Positions 50,473-59,512 of a stretch of DNA of 64,000 nt are shown piece after piece. Position 1 is the stretch's first letter. Each line of letters begins with the position of its first letter. The translations under genes were made by a program, and so were the position numbers. The stretch comes from Bacteroidota bacterium (GTDB lineage: Bacteria; Bacteroidota; Bacteroidia; AKYH767-A; OLB10): assembly GCA_016721435.1 (NCBI GenBank), contig JADKIC010000014.1:62001-126000 (forward strand), read 5' to 3'. A model generated the notes under the pieces. That model had not been told where the DNA came from. It did not search any database and was given only the letters and a program-made list of their open reading frames with translations.

Positions 50473-52003
50473 ATGAAAAAATTCTTTTGCGCTTTGGTGT
50501 TGATGACTGCGGTTGTTGGGGGTGGGAAGACATACGCTCAGTTTAACAATAATACTTGGGTTTTTGGGGATAGTGCTGGAATTCGTTGGCAAGGTTTTCC
50601 TAAGATTCCAACTAATTTTAAATCGCAAGTTGATTGGAGAAATGGAGTAACAAATATCAGTGATTCGTCAGGAGTTTTACTTTATTCTACTTTACTAAAC
50701 AATATTTTGCCGATAAATGGATATATATGGAATAAATATCATGAACCTGTATCAGGAGCAAATTTAATTAAGGGGAACTCATGGTATCATGCCGGATTGT
50801 TTTTGCCAGTTCCAGGTTCTGATTCATTAATATATTTATTTACAGCAAGTGTCACTTCAAGTAGCCCCTACGGTCTATATTATACAACTGTAAACTACAA
50901 AGCCAATAACGATAGCGGCATTGTCATCCAAAAAAATGTAATGCTAAATAATCTACCTGCATTCGATGCCTTAATGGCTGTTCGCCATGGGAATGGTAGA
51001 GATTGGTGGTGGATTTTTCAGTGGTGGAATGCACCAAACGGTACTACCTTAACAAATGAATACTATATATATTTAATAAATGAGACAGGTATAAATGGTC
51101 CTTTAACCAGAGTATTGATTGGATCATAGCACTGGTGGAGGGCATTTAATTTTCAATAGTGAAGGAAGTAAATTCGCCCAAATATCATGGAAGGGGCAAA
51201 TTCAACTCTGCGATTTTGACAGATGCAGCGGTCAGATTACTTCCTTTACTGCAATTCAGCCTGAAGGACCGGGGCCATTCCCATTAATATTTTCAAGCTG
51301 TGCCTTTTCACCCAATGAAAGGTTCTTATATGTTTGTGAAGCCTCACTCAGCACGCAACCTTCTACAATATGGCAATATGATTTAACAGCAAGTAATATT
51401 GCTAACTCTAAAGTCGCTGTAGGAGTTTTTAGTGATCCTGATATGGGAGCACATTCCATTCTACTTGCCCCCGATGGAAAAATATACATTTCAGCATTTG
51501 ATAAAAACTATTCCTGGCCATATCCGGATACTAGTACAGCATTCACTACCATCAACTCAAACCTCAGCGTCATCAACCAACCCGATTCACTCGGTCTCGC
51601 CTGCGATTTTCAACCGTTTAGTTTTTACCTTGGTGGTGCCAGAACTTACTTCGGCCTTCCCAACAATCCCGATTACGAACTCGGCGCTTATGGGTGCCTG
51701 CCTTGTGATACGCTGAGTGTTGGGGTGGATGATAATGTACCGGATCAGGAGATGTTTTTTCAGGCATGGTACAATAGCGAGTGGAATATGATTCATGTCA
51801 ACGCCTCTAAACTCAAAGGAAGAACGGGGAGTTTGCGGTTGTTTGATATGGAAGGGAGGTTGGTGTTTGAGAAAAAAGTGGAGGTGATAGCGGGAGGGTA
51901 TGTGACGGGAGAGATACCGATGAATGGGGTGGCGAATGGGGTTTATTTTGTCAATTTAATTACTGATTCGGAAAGTGTTTCGTCGAAGATTGTCAAATTT
52001 TAG
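50473..52003 (+). CDS. Secreted T9SS protein with PQQ/WD-like propeller pattern (frameshifted)
   Basis: About 509 residues. Signal peptide (ends TYAQ), then NNTWVFGDSAGIRWQGF and GVTNISDSSGVLLYST, a beginning common to Bacteroidota proteins with T9SS sorting and propeller-like folds. Middle motifs include GGHLIFNSEGSKFAQISW, FSPNERFLYVCEAS and ILLAPDGKIYISAFDKN, consistent with blades of a beta-propeller. The T9SS sorting domain closes the protein (GSLRLFDMEGRLVFEKKV, end SSKIVKF). One break near 51122 joins RVLIGS to STGGGHL. Function unknown. Confidence 0.82.
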
Positions 52004-52019
52004 GTTTCAATAGTATTTT

Positions 52020-52115
52020 TTGCTGCTTGCTGCTTGCCTCTGGCTGCTTGCTTTTTACTGCGCCTCTTAAAAACTCTGCGGCTCTGCTCCCGATAGCTAT
52101 TGGGATCTGCGTGAA
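52020..52115. repeat. GCTGCTTGC-rich intergenic repeat
   Basis: Runs of TGCTTGCTGCTTGC followed by CTGCGGCTCTGC and a CCCGATAGCTATTGGGAT palindrome. Similar CTTGCTTCTTGCTGCTTG text lies at 60200-60242, also directly after a plus-strand stop codon. Confidence 0.6.
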
Positions 52116-52149
52116 ACCAAAGATGTTGCTTTCTATTTGAAAATATTTA

Positions 52150-52360
52150 TATTACCGAAAATATTAAATGATTTTAGATGAATGAAGATTTTCGTCCTCG
52201 AAGGAATTTTTCTTTTTAACCACTAAGGCACTAAGAGCACTAAGGATCACGGAGGACTTTTCTTAACACAAGAATTCTAAATACTTCAAAACATTCATCA
52301 ACTCATCAATTCATCAATTCATCAATTCCATTTAGGTCTTTAGGTTTAGTAAAAATTTTA
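52150..52360 (-). repeat. Dispersed intergenic repeat, copy B (inverted relative to copy A)
   Basis: Read on the minus strand it gives AAAATTTTTACTAAAC, GAATTGATGAATTGATGAA, ATGAATGTTTTGAA, CCTCCGTGAT, GTGCCTTAGTGGTTAAAA and CCTTCGAGGACGA, in the same order as copy A at 41739. It begins within 10 bases of the nifU-like stop, as copy A does at priA. Confidence 0.8.
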
Positions 52361-52600
52361 TTCCACCGCTTCCACTGCTTTCAGTCCGGGAATTGCTTTG
52401 AGAAGCGATTGTTCTACGCCGGCTTTAAGGGTCATCATGCTCATGGAGCAGGAGCTGCAGGCGCCTTCGAGGCGGACACGGACAATCATATCTTCTGTGA
52501 CTTCAACAAAACTGATGTTGCCGTTATCGGCTTCAAGGTAGGGGCGTAATTGTGCCAGCGTTTCTTCGATTCGGGAAATCAATTGGGGGTCTTTGTTCAT
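52358..52600 (-). CDS. NifU-like C-terminal domain protein
   Basis: An 80-residue protein that is just the NifU C-terminal domain: IEETLAQLRPYLEADNGNISFVEV, then LEGACSSCSMSMMTLKAGVE with the C-x2-C pair (Cys48 and Cys51) that binds a transient iron-sulphur cluster. Single-domain members act as cluster carriers. It lies 8 bases downstream of mrp on the same strand, a typical Fe-S maturation pairing. The stop is followed by dispersed repeat copy B. Confidence 0.92.
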   Translation of the reverse strand: MNKDPQLISRIEETLAQLRPYLEADNGNISFVEVTEDMIVRVRLEGACSSCSMSMMTLKAGVEQSLLKAIPGLKAVEAVE

Positions 52601-52608
52601 CTTAAGGT

Positions 52609-53705
52609 TTAACCGATTGTTTCCAATTTCTGAGTGGGATGCTGACTTGCATTTCTGATGGCAATTTGTTGTGCAACGTTACCGGCTACCGTTAAGAAAG
52701 CCATAGCCGCAGGATGATCCTGATCCATGACCATTGGAATGCCATTGTCTCCGCCTTCACAAATGGATTGTACCAGCGGTATTTCTCCGAGGAAGGGGAT
52801 GTGTAATTCCTCCGCCAGTTTTTTGCATCCTCCTTTTCCAAAAATATAATATTTGTTTTCGGGTAATTCTTTCGGTGTAAAATAAGACATGTTTTCAACG
52901 ATACCGATGATCGGAACTTTGATAGAGTCCATGCCGAACATGGCAATTCCTTTCCGTGCATCTGCTAATGCTACATTTTGTGGTGTAGAAACAATGACAG
53001 CGCCCGTTACCGGTACTGTGGCTACCAATGTGAGATGGATATCGCTTGTGCCGGGAGGAAGGTCGATGAAGAGATAATCCAGCTCTCCCCAGTCGGCATC
53101 CATGAACAATTGGCGCAGCGCTTTGGAAGCCATCGGTCCTCTCCATACAATGGCTTGCGATGGGTCAGTAAGAAAGCCAATGGAAAGAACTTTCACTCCG
53201 AATTTTTCTACAGGAAGCATCATTGGCGTCCGTCTTTTTCAGAGATAAAAAGTCGCTCATGCTTTATATCGAATATGATGGGCTGGGAGGGACCGAAAAT
53301 ATCCGCGTCAATCAATCCAACTTTTGCACCTGTTTGGGCCATAGCTACGGCCAGATTCGCCGCAACAGTGGATTTCCCGACACCGCCTTTTCCTGAAGCC
53401 ACAGCTATGATATTCCTGACTCCCGGTAACTGTTCTTCGCTCTCAGGACGTTTGGTGGTCACATTCGCCGTCATGTTTACCGTCACCTCTGCATCTTTGT
53501 CTACAAAATGGATGATGGCGTTCCGGCAGGCGTTGGCGATTAACTCTTTTAACGGACAAGCAGGCGTGGTCAGCACCACGGTAAAACTGACTTTTTTACC
53601 ATCTACTTCCACATCTTTAATCATGTTCAAGGTCACCAGATCTTTTTTGAGATCCGGTTCTTCCACATTTCTTAGCGCATCTATTACTTGTTCGTTGGTA
53701 ATCAT
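52609..53705 (-). CDS. Mrp/ApbC iron-sulphur cluster carrier P-loop ATPase (frameshifted)
   Basis: About 365 residues. An N-terminal MIP18/DUF59 domain (residues 1-90; MITNEQVIDALRNVEEPDLKKDLVTLNMI with PACPLKELI) is followed by the ParA-like ATPase with the deviant Walker A ASGKGGVGKST (about 103-113), LIDADIFGPSQP, DWGELDYLFIDLPPGTSD and ENMSYF. One missing C near 53221 splits it; restoring gives EKDGRPMMLPVEKFGV. The overlap of the split frames as TGATG is only an artefact. The usual C-x2-C near the end is seen as NKYYIFGKGGCKK with a single cysteine. It acts in cluster delivery to apoproteins with the NifU-like partner. Confidence 0.9.
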
Positions 53706-53749
53706 TTTCGGTTTTTTTACTGTAACAATTAAAGTAGAATCAGGATATG

Positions 53750-53757
53750 CAAATTTA
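53750..53757 (-). promoter_or_regulatory. Possible -7 promoter box (TAAATTTG) of mrp
   Basis: TAnnTTTG match on the minus strand 44 bases before ATG 53705. Confidence 0.4.
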
Positions 53758-53853
53758 GAAATAATACCCCGCCGAATACATGATTATTGAATTATAAAAT
53801 GAATTTAAAAGTTGATTATGCTATTCTTGACTTCCTTGCCGGGGCACCTTAAA

Positions 53854-53991
53854 TTAAAATCCAAAGAGTTCTTTGACTTTTCGTTTTTCGTCAGATAGTA
53901 ACAAAGGACGTGTTATCAGTTCATGGTTAGGCCTTAGAAGGCTGATTTCATGGATCTTTTGAATGATTTCTATGACGCCCTCCAGACTCAT
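53854..53991 (-). CDS. Small ORF, possible gene remnant
   Basis: A 45-residue frame (starts MSLEGVIEIIQKIHE, ends KRKVKELFGF). The protein-like composition and the in-frame stop at 53854 suggest the C-terminal end of a longer protein. The upstream sequence continues in another frame as KYIKYQDEVLRERNQ before stops. I do not recognise the family. It lies in a gene-poor stretch (53706-54723) next to the palindromic element, so a decayed gene is plausible. Confidence 0.3.
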   Translation of the reverse strand: MSLEGVIEIIQKIHEISLLRPNHELITRPLLLSDEKRKVKELFGF

Positions 53992-54203
53992 TCTTGATTT
54001 CTTTCCCTTAAGACTTCATCCTGGTACTTTATATATTTTAAATCCCACAAAATTCAAGCAACAAGGTGTTGATACTTGATTTGTTACACCGACCACTTCT
54101 GAGAAAGGTGAACTGTATTCATATGAAAACAACTTAAAAGTATGTTTCCTGTGTACTTCATGACAACGTTAGATCAACAGACCGGGCATAGACCTTTCTT
54201 CCA

Positions 54204-54351
54204 CAACAGCCCTGTAGGGGCGGTATCTCTGTAACAAACAAAGTCCACCTATCCATATAACCGCCGGCACCCGACCTTAGGTCGGGTGCCGGCATTGGTG
54301 GGAGAAAAGGATATCCTTTCTTACAGAGATACCGCCCCTACAGGGCTGTTG
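54204..54351. mobile_element. 148-bp palindromic element with 31-bp perfect terminal inverted repeats and an internal hairpin
   Basis: The arms 54204-54234 and 54321-54351 are exact reverse complements over 31 bases (start CAACAGCCCTGTAGGGGCGG). Between them, a second palindrome at 54263-54293 has 14-bp arms with a 3-base loop (GCCGGCACCCGACC type). It codes for nothing. Such elements resemble REP or miniature inverted-repeat elements that need a helper transposase, which is absent from the window. Confidence 0.8.
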
Positions 54352-54660
54352 CCAAAAGATATGTTAGCCGAGTGCTGACCTTTAGTTCGGCTGGAACCGG
54401 GTGAGCGTAGAGAAGCTGAAATGTACACTGAGTTCTGACAGAATTACCACTACTACAAAGCTTGTACGACATAGATTCCGGGACATGCATAAAGCTATGA
54501 CTAAACACAACCGGGACTCCCTGAGTCACCCAAGAATTTTCAGTATAATGCTGTTTTTCTATTCATTGCAAAATCAATCTTTTTTTATGCGGAAGTCAGG
54601 AGAGTTGATTATGCTATATGATCAGGTTTTGAATTTCCCGGAGCACGATTCCTAAAAACG

Positions 54661-54697
54661 ATCAACCCCTTATTATCAGGCGTAATAAGGGGTTGAT
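54661..54697 (-). terminator. Terminator of the DUF6580 gene
   Basis: Perfect 15-bp inverted repeat (ATCAACCCCTTATTA and its complement) with a 7-base loop; on the minus strand it is followed by CGTTTTTAGG. It lies 27 bases after the stop at 54724. Confidence 0.65.
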
Positions 54698-54723
54698 GTA
54701 TGGGTAGGAATACCGGGCGATAT

Positions 54724-55260
54724 TTATATTTTTCTTTTAATCAGGGAAGGAGATGCCCATCTCACTAAGGCAAATCCACCAAAAAACATAAGATTGTAGA
54801 ATAAGTCACCCATCACTGTTCCTTTGAAGAAGGGAATCGCTGCAATATAACAGTTCGCTAAGCCCTGTGAAGTGTATCCGTAATAACCGGTGAGCCATGT
54901 TCCGAAATTAGTAAGGAAGAAAAATAACATCGATCCCAATAAAGAGGCCACCATAATGGTTTGGCGTTGCTCTCTTCCACGGAGGAAGAATCCCAAAAAG
55001 GTAATGAGCACGATGCTTCCATATACCCATATCATCTCCGGATAAAAGCCGGTTCCGTTTTTAAGTTCGAGGAGAATATCGCTTAAAAACATTGCCGTGA
55101 TCGGGATGATGAAGGACAGTCGCTTGTCAAGGAGATAGGTTCCTCCGAATAAAGCCATGGCGGCTAACGGAGTGAAGTTCATCGGGTGCGGAAGGAGTCG
55201 GGAAAGTGCTCCGAGAAGTATAAATACTGAAATGAGTTTGATTCGTCCGTCGATTTGCAT
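54724..55260 (-). CDS. DUF6580 family membrane protein
   Basis: A 178-residue protein from ATG 55260, with five to six membrane helices. The motifs SRLLPHPMNFTPLAAMALFGG (residues about 18-38) and FLSDILLE are typical of the DUF6580 group, which has a layout like small substrate-binding (ECF S-type) membrane proteins; a nutrient uptake role is only inferred. LTNFGTWLTGYYGYTSQG and GDLFYNLMFFGGFALV are later conserved parts. The gene is 140 bases beyond aroE on the same strand and may be its own unit, with a terminator after the stop. Confidence 0.8.
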   Translation of the reverse strand: MQIDGRIKLISVFILLGALSRLLPHPMNFTPLAAMALFGGTYLLDKRLSFIIPITAMFLSDILLELKNGTGFYPEMIWVYGSIVLITFLGFFLRGREQRQTIMVASLLGSMLFFFLTNFGTWLTGYYGYTSQGLANCYIAAIPFFKGTVMGDLFYNLMFFGGFALVRWASPSLIKRKI

Positions 55261-55400
55261 GGCTGATAATTTATGCTGCGAATATACCACTAACATTTTA
55301 TTCGCTGCAAAGTTTTTGAATAATATGTCCGGAATGGCTGTAGAATAGCTCCTCTACACGACGACAAACAACCTTGTTTTGAAAGATACTCAAGTCGTCG

Positions 55401-56150
55401 TTAAACCTGTTCTTCCGGCATCTGCCATATTCTCCAGCTTTCTTCCGCCTGCCGGATTAGCATATCATAACCGTTGAGGGTGGCAGCACCGTACATTTTC
55501 CCCTTTTTGAGAAACAGGGTTTCGGCGGGATTATAGACGAGGTCAAAGAGTAAATGGTATTTATCTATGCCTTCATAGGGAATATCAGGACAGGTCTCCG
55601 TATCCGGAAAAGTACCCAGCGGAGTGGTGTTGATCAATAAAGGTGCATTTCTGATATCCAGATTGGTCAGAGCGGAATAGGGGAGTGCAGGCGATGAAGA
55701 TGTATGCCTGGAGATGAACTGAAATTCTATTCCCAGTTCCGCTAACACATAGGCCACGGCTTTGGAGGCTCCTCCCGTACCAAAGATCAAGGCGCGGCTA
55801 TGACAGGCGCGTAAATGGGGTTTAATACTTTCTCTGAATCCGGTAATATCTGTATTGTAGCCGATAAGCTTACCATTCTTTAGACACTTTACCGTATTGA
55901 CGGCATTGACCTTCGCGGCATCTCCCAATACTTCATCCAGAAAAGGAATGATAGCTGATTTATAGGGAATGGTGACATTGAATCCACTGAGCTGTTCGGC
56001 TGCAGCCAATGCGCGGATATTTTCAATAGCATCGGTTTCAATATTGATATAACTAAAACCGGAAAGTCCTTCCCTTTCAAATTTAGCGTTGAACCAGGCC
56101 TTCGAAAAGGAATGCCCGAGTTTTTTTCCTGCCAGGGCGTAAACCGGCAT
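55401..56150 (-). CDS. aroE: Shikimate dehydrogenase
   Basis: A 249-residue enzyme that reduces 3-dehydroshikimate with NADPH in aromatic amino acid synthesis. The start YALAGKKLGHSFSKAWFN is the substrate loop (S-x-S variant). The catalytic lysine is Lys64 in NVTIPYK, and the aspartate follows in NTDITGF. NADP binding is at FGTGGASKAVAYVL (about 123-136). The unbroken frame is at the short end of the family. The ATG overlaps the DedA stop as TAATG, so this is the last gene of the comA operon. Confidence 0.95.
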   Translation of the reverse strand: MPVYALAGKKLGHSFSKAWFNAKFEREGLSGFSYINIETDAIENIRALAAAEQLSGFNVTIPYKSAIIPFLDEVLGDAAKVNAVNTVKCLKNGKLIGYNTDITGFRESIKPHLRACHSRALIFGTGGASKAVAYVLAELGIEFQFISRHTSSSPALPYSALTNLDIRNAPLLINTTPLGTFPDTETCPDIPYEGIDKYHLLFDLVYNPAETLFLKKGKMYGAATLNGYDMLIRQAEESWRIWQMPEEQV

Positions 56151-56799
56151 TATTTCTTTTTGAATTTTTGCTGAAGCACTCCAATGATCATCGGTAGCAA
56201 GGAAAGCAAAATGATCAGTAAAACCACCGCTTCGAAATGTCCTTTACCCATTCAATCTGTCCGAACAGATACCCGGAAACAGACATGGAACTGATCCATA
56301 AGATTCCTCCTGCAATATCATAAGGGAGGAATTTCGTCCGGTAACTCATCTGTCCCAATCCCGCAACAAAGGGAGTGAATGTTCTGACAATGGGAACAAA
56401 ACGCGCCATGATGATCGCCTTGGTGCCATGTTTCTCAAAAAATGCATGGGTATCATCAATGTATTTTTGTTTTACCAAACGTCGACCGCCGATTTTTAAT
56501 TCCGTCGCCTTTAATCCAAAATATTTACCGATGAAATAATTGGTATTATCACCGAGGATAGCGGCTATGGTTAGAAGTCCGATGAGGAGAAAGAGGTTGA
56601 GTCCGTTTTCTTCGTTGGCGCAGAGGGCACCGGCAGCAAATAAGAGCGAATCACCGGGAAGGAAGGGCATGACGACCAATCCGGTTTCAACAAAAATGAT
56701 CAGGAATAATATTCCGTAAACGGCCACCCCATATTCCTGAACCATGGTCGCCAGGTGTTCATTGATATGAAGGATAAAGTCAAGAAATTGATGAAGCAT
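56150..56799 (-). CDS. DedA family membrane protein (frameshifted near C-terminus)
   Basis: About 216 residues with four to five membrane helices. DedA motifs are ETGLVVMPFLPGDSLLFAAG (about 42-61), GDNTNYFIGKYFG, and FARFVPIVRTF-like ARFVPIVRTFTPFVAGLGQM (about 131-150), with the arginine and acidic residues of the family. DedA proteins are transporters linked to undecaprenyl phosphate or membrane homeostasis. A missing base near 56235 makes the last helix unreadable in the main frame; restored, it reads HFEAVVLLIILLSLLPMI and ends with KKK at 56150. Confidence 0.9.
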
Positions 56800-56803
56800 A
56801 AAA

Positions 56804-57121
56804 TTAATACGTCTCGAGGCTAGGGTCTATTTCTTTTGCGTAAGCAATGATTCCCCCTTTTAAGTTATAGAGATTTTCGAAGTTAAAACGTTTTTCCAAT
56901 TCGTTGATGGCTGCGGAACTACGGGCTCCACTGCGGCAATGAACAATGACGGGAATGTCCTTCCGGATTTTATCCACTTCGGCCAGGAGGTTCCCCAATG
57001 GAATGAGTTCACCTTCCAGGTTGCAGATATCATATTCATGTGGTTCCCGAACATCAATGATTTGAAAAGGTGTTCCATTCTCTTTCCATTCACGGAGTTC
57101 AGAGACAGTTTTTTCTTTCAT
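56804..57121 (-). CDS. Rhodanese-like domain protein
   Basis: A 105-residue single-domain rhodanese. The active-site loop CRSGARS starts at Cys62, and the C-terminal LKGGIIAYAKEID loop is typical. The early IDVREPHEYD is the CH2A motif. It may carry persulphide sulphur or act as a phosphatase-like fold. Its ATG overlaps the stop of comA (ATGA), and dedA follows after 4 bases, so it is co-translated with comA. Sulphur transfer linked to sulpholactate metabolism is an inference from position. Confidence 0.93.
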   Translation of the reverse strand: MKEKTVSELREWKENGTPFQIIDVREPHEYDICNLEGELIPLGNLLAEVDKIRKDIPVIVHCRSGARSSAAINELEKRFNFENLYNLKGGIIAYAKEIDPSLETY

Positions 57122-57948
57122 GAGGAAGTTACAGTTTGTTTTTCAGTCACCATTTGTTGATCGGAAAGCGGGTTGTAGAGGGATTTATCTAGATACTGAA
57201 AGAAGGTATCACTACGTAATCCCAATCGCAGCGATTCCAATGCAATCACTTCATGGGGTGCAATATTACCCAAATTGACATCCGCTCCAAAATGTTTGAT
57301 GAAATAGACCTGCTGCGACTTTTGTGGCGTCTCCCAGATGATTTTATCCACCGGAACCTTTGCAGCGATTTTGTTGATCAACACCACATGTGCCTTGCCG
57401 TTAGGCCGGTAAATTCCTACGGTGCCACTCTCGCGTGCTTCTGCAATGACTTTCCAGGCACCAGCCTGCAACTCGGTATTCATCATCTCAATCCACTTAT
57501 TAGGGCGGATGAGGATGCCTTCTTCTTTAGAACCCACCTCACTGATCACGGTAAGTCTTTTGCTGAGGCGATGGATATAATGGCATTTTTCCTGATGAGG
57601 CATGGTGATGGATCCATCGGAAACTTCCGCATACTCCATTTTAAATTTATCAACGATTCTTAAATATTCATCAAACTGACCTCTGATGATAAACGCTTCT
57701 AGAAGAGTACCACCAAAATAAACGGGAATACCCACTTCTCTGAAGAAAGCCAGTTTACGATCAAGAAGTGGAGTGATGAGCGAACTGCCAAAGCCTAATT
57801 TTACAATATCAATATACTCCCCCGAAGCATCGATCATGTCTTCACACTCCCGAATGCTTAATCCTTTATCCATTACCATCGTTAACCCGGACTTCCTTGG
57901 CTTTTCAGCCCGTACAGGTATGTGTGAAAGGTCAAAGTTTTTTGTCAT
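57118..57948 (-). CDS. comA: Phosphosulfolactate synthase (ComA)
   Basis: A 276-residue TIM-barrel enzyme that adds sulphite to phosphoenolpyruvate to give (2R)-phospho-3-sulfolactate. Family segments are seen in order: PRKSGLTMVMDKGLS, YIDIVKLGFGSS (about 46-57), PVYFGGTLLEAF, EVSDGSITMPHQEK (about 109-122), VISEVGSKEEG, and GADVNLGNIAPHEVIALESLRLGLRSD near the end. In archaea this is coenzyme M synthesis; in Bacteroidota it may lead to sulpholactate or cysteate, precursors of sulphonolipids. Overlaps by 4 bases with both neighbours (ATGA), so strict translational coupling is likely. Confidence 0.93.
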   Translation of the reverse strand: MTKNFDLSHIPVRAEKPRKSGLTMVMDKGLSIRECEDMIDASGEYIDIVKLGFGSSLITPLLDRKLAFFREVGIPVYFGGTLLEAFIIRGQFDEYLRIVDKFKMEYAEVSDGSITMPHQEKCHYIHRLSKRLTVISEVGSKEEGILIRPNKWIEMMNTELQAGAWKVIAEARESGTVGIYRPNGKAHVVLINKIAAKVPVDKIIWETPQKSQQVYFIKHFGADVNLGNIAPHEVIALESLRLGLRSDTFFQYLDKSLYNPLSDQQMVTEKQTVTSS

Positions 57949-59372
57949 GATCGTCCTCCTTTATTAAGAATAATTGATTTGATTCTATCGTCTGCTTCCA
58001 GTGAAGGAATCAGGTCGTATATAATAGCATGTCCTTCCGGAAATGTGTCGAGGGTTTCTGCTAAACGTTCGTAGGCTTCCTGCTTATACCCTGAAAGATA
58101 GAGGTAGCAAACCTGTCTGTATTTAATTTCCGCATTATCCGGATGATAAAACATGGCGGTATTGATCAATTCGGATGCTTCGAAGGGCCTGTTCAATTCT
58201 GAAAGTAATTCGGAATAGGCGATCCAGCCCTCTTCATTTTCCGGATCGTAATCGATTACCTTTTTATAACATTCTTCAGCTTCTTCAAAATTATTTAATC
58301 GGTATTCGCAGTCACCCAACGCCAGCCAGTACTCTCCATTCTGATCATCCAGCTCAAGGGCTTTTTTGATATAATGAATGGCTTCGTACCATCTGTCTTC
58401 TTCTTCGTAAGTAACGCCGATACCATACCAGGCCTGCGACATCTCCGGACTCAGCTTGACGGCCTTCTTGTAATGTACTCTGGCCGTTTCCATATCCTGG
58501 AGATTTTCATGGCATTCTCCGATATTATAATAGGTGAAAGCATCCGGTTTACAATATTCAAAAGCGAGTTTATAGCGGTCGATGGCTTCCTGAAAACGCT
58601 CCAGCATCGCAAGGGCTTGTGCCATGTCCAAATGTGCCGGTGCAAAATCTTCCTTAATCAGGAGACAATAATCATAAGCTACTAATGCCTGTTCAAACTG
58701 ACTTTGCTTTCCATAGAGGTCAGCCAGATAATACCAGAGCATGTAGCCATAGGGATGTTCGTCAATGAGTCGCTTGTAAAATTCAATCCCCTCACTTAAA
58801 CGGTGACTGAATTCAAGACTGACAATCATCTCTTCCATCGCCACCTCATTGGAAGGATTCGCCAGCAGACAGAGTTTATAATAATCCACTGCTTTTGAAT
58901 ACTCCGCCATATTCTGATACGTAATAGCGAGACTCAGGTAAATATCGTCCTTCTGATCATCGGCCATTTCGAGCGCCTTCCGGTAACTGGCGATAGCACG
59001 ATTGTATTTTTCGAGTGTGTTATAGATATTGCCACGGATCAAATGCACTTCAACATCAAAAGGATTGACGTGTTCAATTTTCTCCAATAGTTGCAAAGCT
59101 TTTTGTTCCTGACCCATCAAGGCGTACAATTGCGCCTCCTTCAACGTGAAATTCACGGAATGGGGGTGAAGCGTATGGGCATACTTCGTCACCTCAAGCG
59201 ACTTCTCATACTCAAATCTATCTATAAAGTGATCAATAATTTTCACGAGAGCGTCCACATCAAAAAAATACTTCTCTTGTCGTTCGCGCATCTCCTCATA
59301 TTTCTCAACGGATTTCTGAATTAATTCAGAGTTCTCATCCTGTTGTTCCATGTCGTCATCATCTTCCTCCAT
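57945..59372 (-). CDS. TPR repeat protein
   Basis: A 475-residue soluble protein made almost entirely of tetratricopeptide repeats, about eleven (from residue 45 to 455), for example ALQLLEKIEHVNPFDVEVHLIRGNIYNTL, shown as A-L-x-x-L/Y-x-x-x-x-x-x-x-P patterns. The first 20 residues are extremely acidic (MEEDDDDMEQQDEN). No signal peptide or membrane helix is seen, so it acts in the cytoplasm as a scaffold. It is the first gene of the operon with comA, rhodanese, dedA and aroE, coupled by ATGA to comA. A TACCTTTG box lies upstream. Confidence 0.9.
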   Translation of the reverse strand: MEEDDDDMEQQDENSELIQKSVEKYEEMRERQEKYFFDVDALVKIIDHFIDRFEYEKSLEVTKYAHTLHPHSVNFTLKEAQLYALMGQEQKALQLLEKIEHVNPFDVEVHLIRGNIYNTLEKYNRAIASYRKALEMADDQKDDIYLSLAITYQNMAEYSKAVDYYKLCLLANPSNEVAMEEMIVSLEFSHRLSEGIEFYKRLIDEHPYGYMLWYYLADLYGKQSQFEQALVAYDYCLLIKEDFAPAHLDMAQALAMLERFQEAIDRYKLAFEYCKPDAFTYYNIGECHENLQDMETARVHYKKAVKLSPEMSQAWYGIGVTYEEEDRWYEAIHYIKKALELDDQNGEYWLALGDCEYRLNNFEEAEECYKKVIDYDPENEEGWIAYSELLSELNRPFEASELINTAMFYHPDNAEIKYRQVCYLYLSGYKQEAYERLAETLDTFPEGHAIIYDLIPSLEADDRIKSIILNKGGRS

Positions 59373-59388
59373 AGCCTGTATATTATTA

Positions 59389-59396
59389 CAAAGGTA
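59389..59396 (-). promoter_or_regulatory. Probable -7 promoter box (TACCTTTG) of the TPR-comA-aroE operon
   Basis: Exact TAnnTTTG match on the minus strand 16 bases before ATG 59372. Confidence 0.45.
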
Positions 59397-59462
59397 GGGC
59401 TTTTATAGAGTATATAAAGATTTATAGGACCGGTTTTAACATTCCCTTAAATTATATGTTAT

Positions 59463-59470
59463 TAACTTTG
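59463..59470 (+). promoter_or_regulatory. Probable -7 promoter box (TAACTTTG) of the NAD(P)-binding gene
   Basis: Exact TAnnTTTG match 42 bases before ATG 59513, with TTTT at about 59434 as a weak -33 partner. Confidence 0.45.
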
Positions 59471-59512
59471 TGCTTTCAATTCACTTTTTATTCGACCCCC
59501 ACATAGCTCCCC

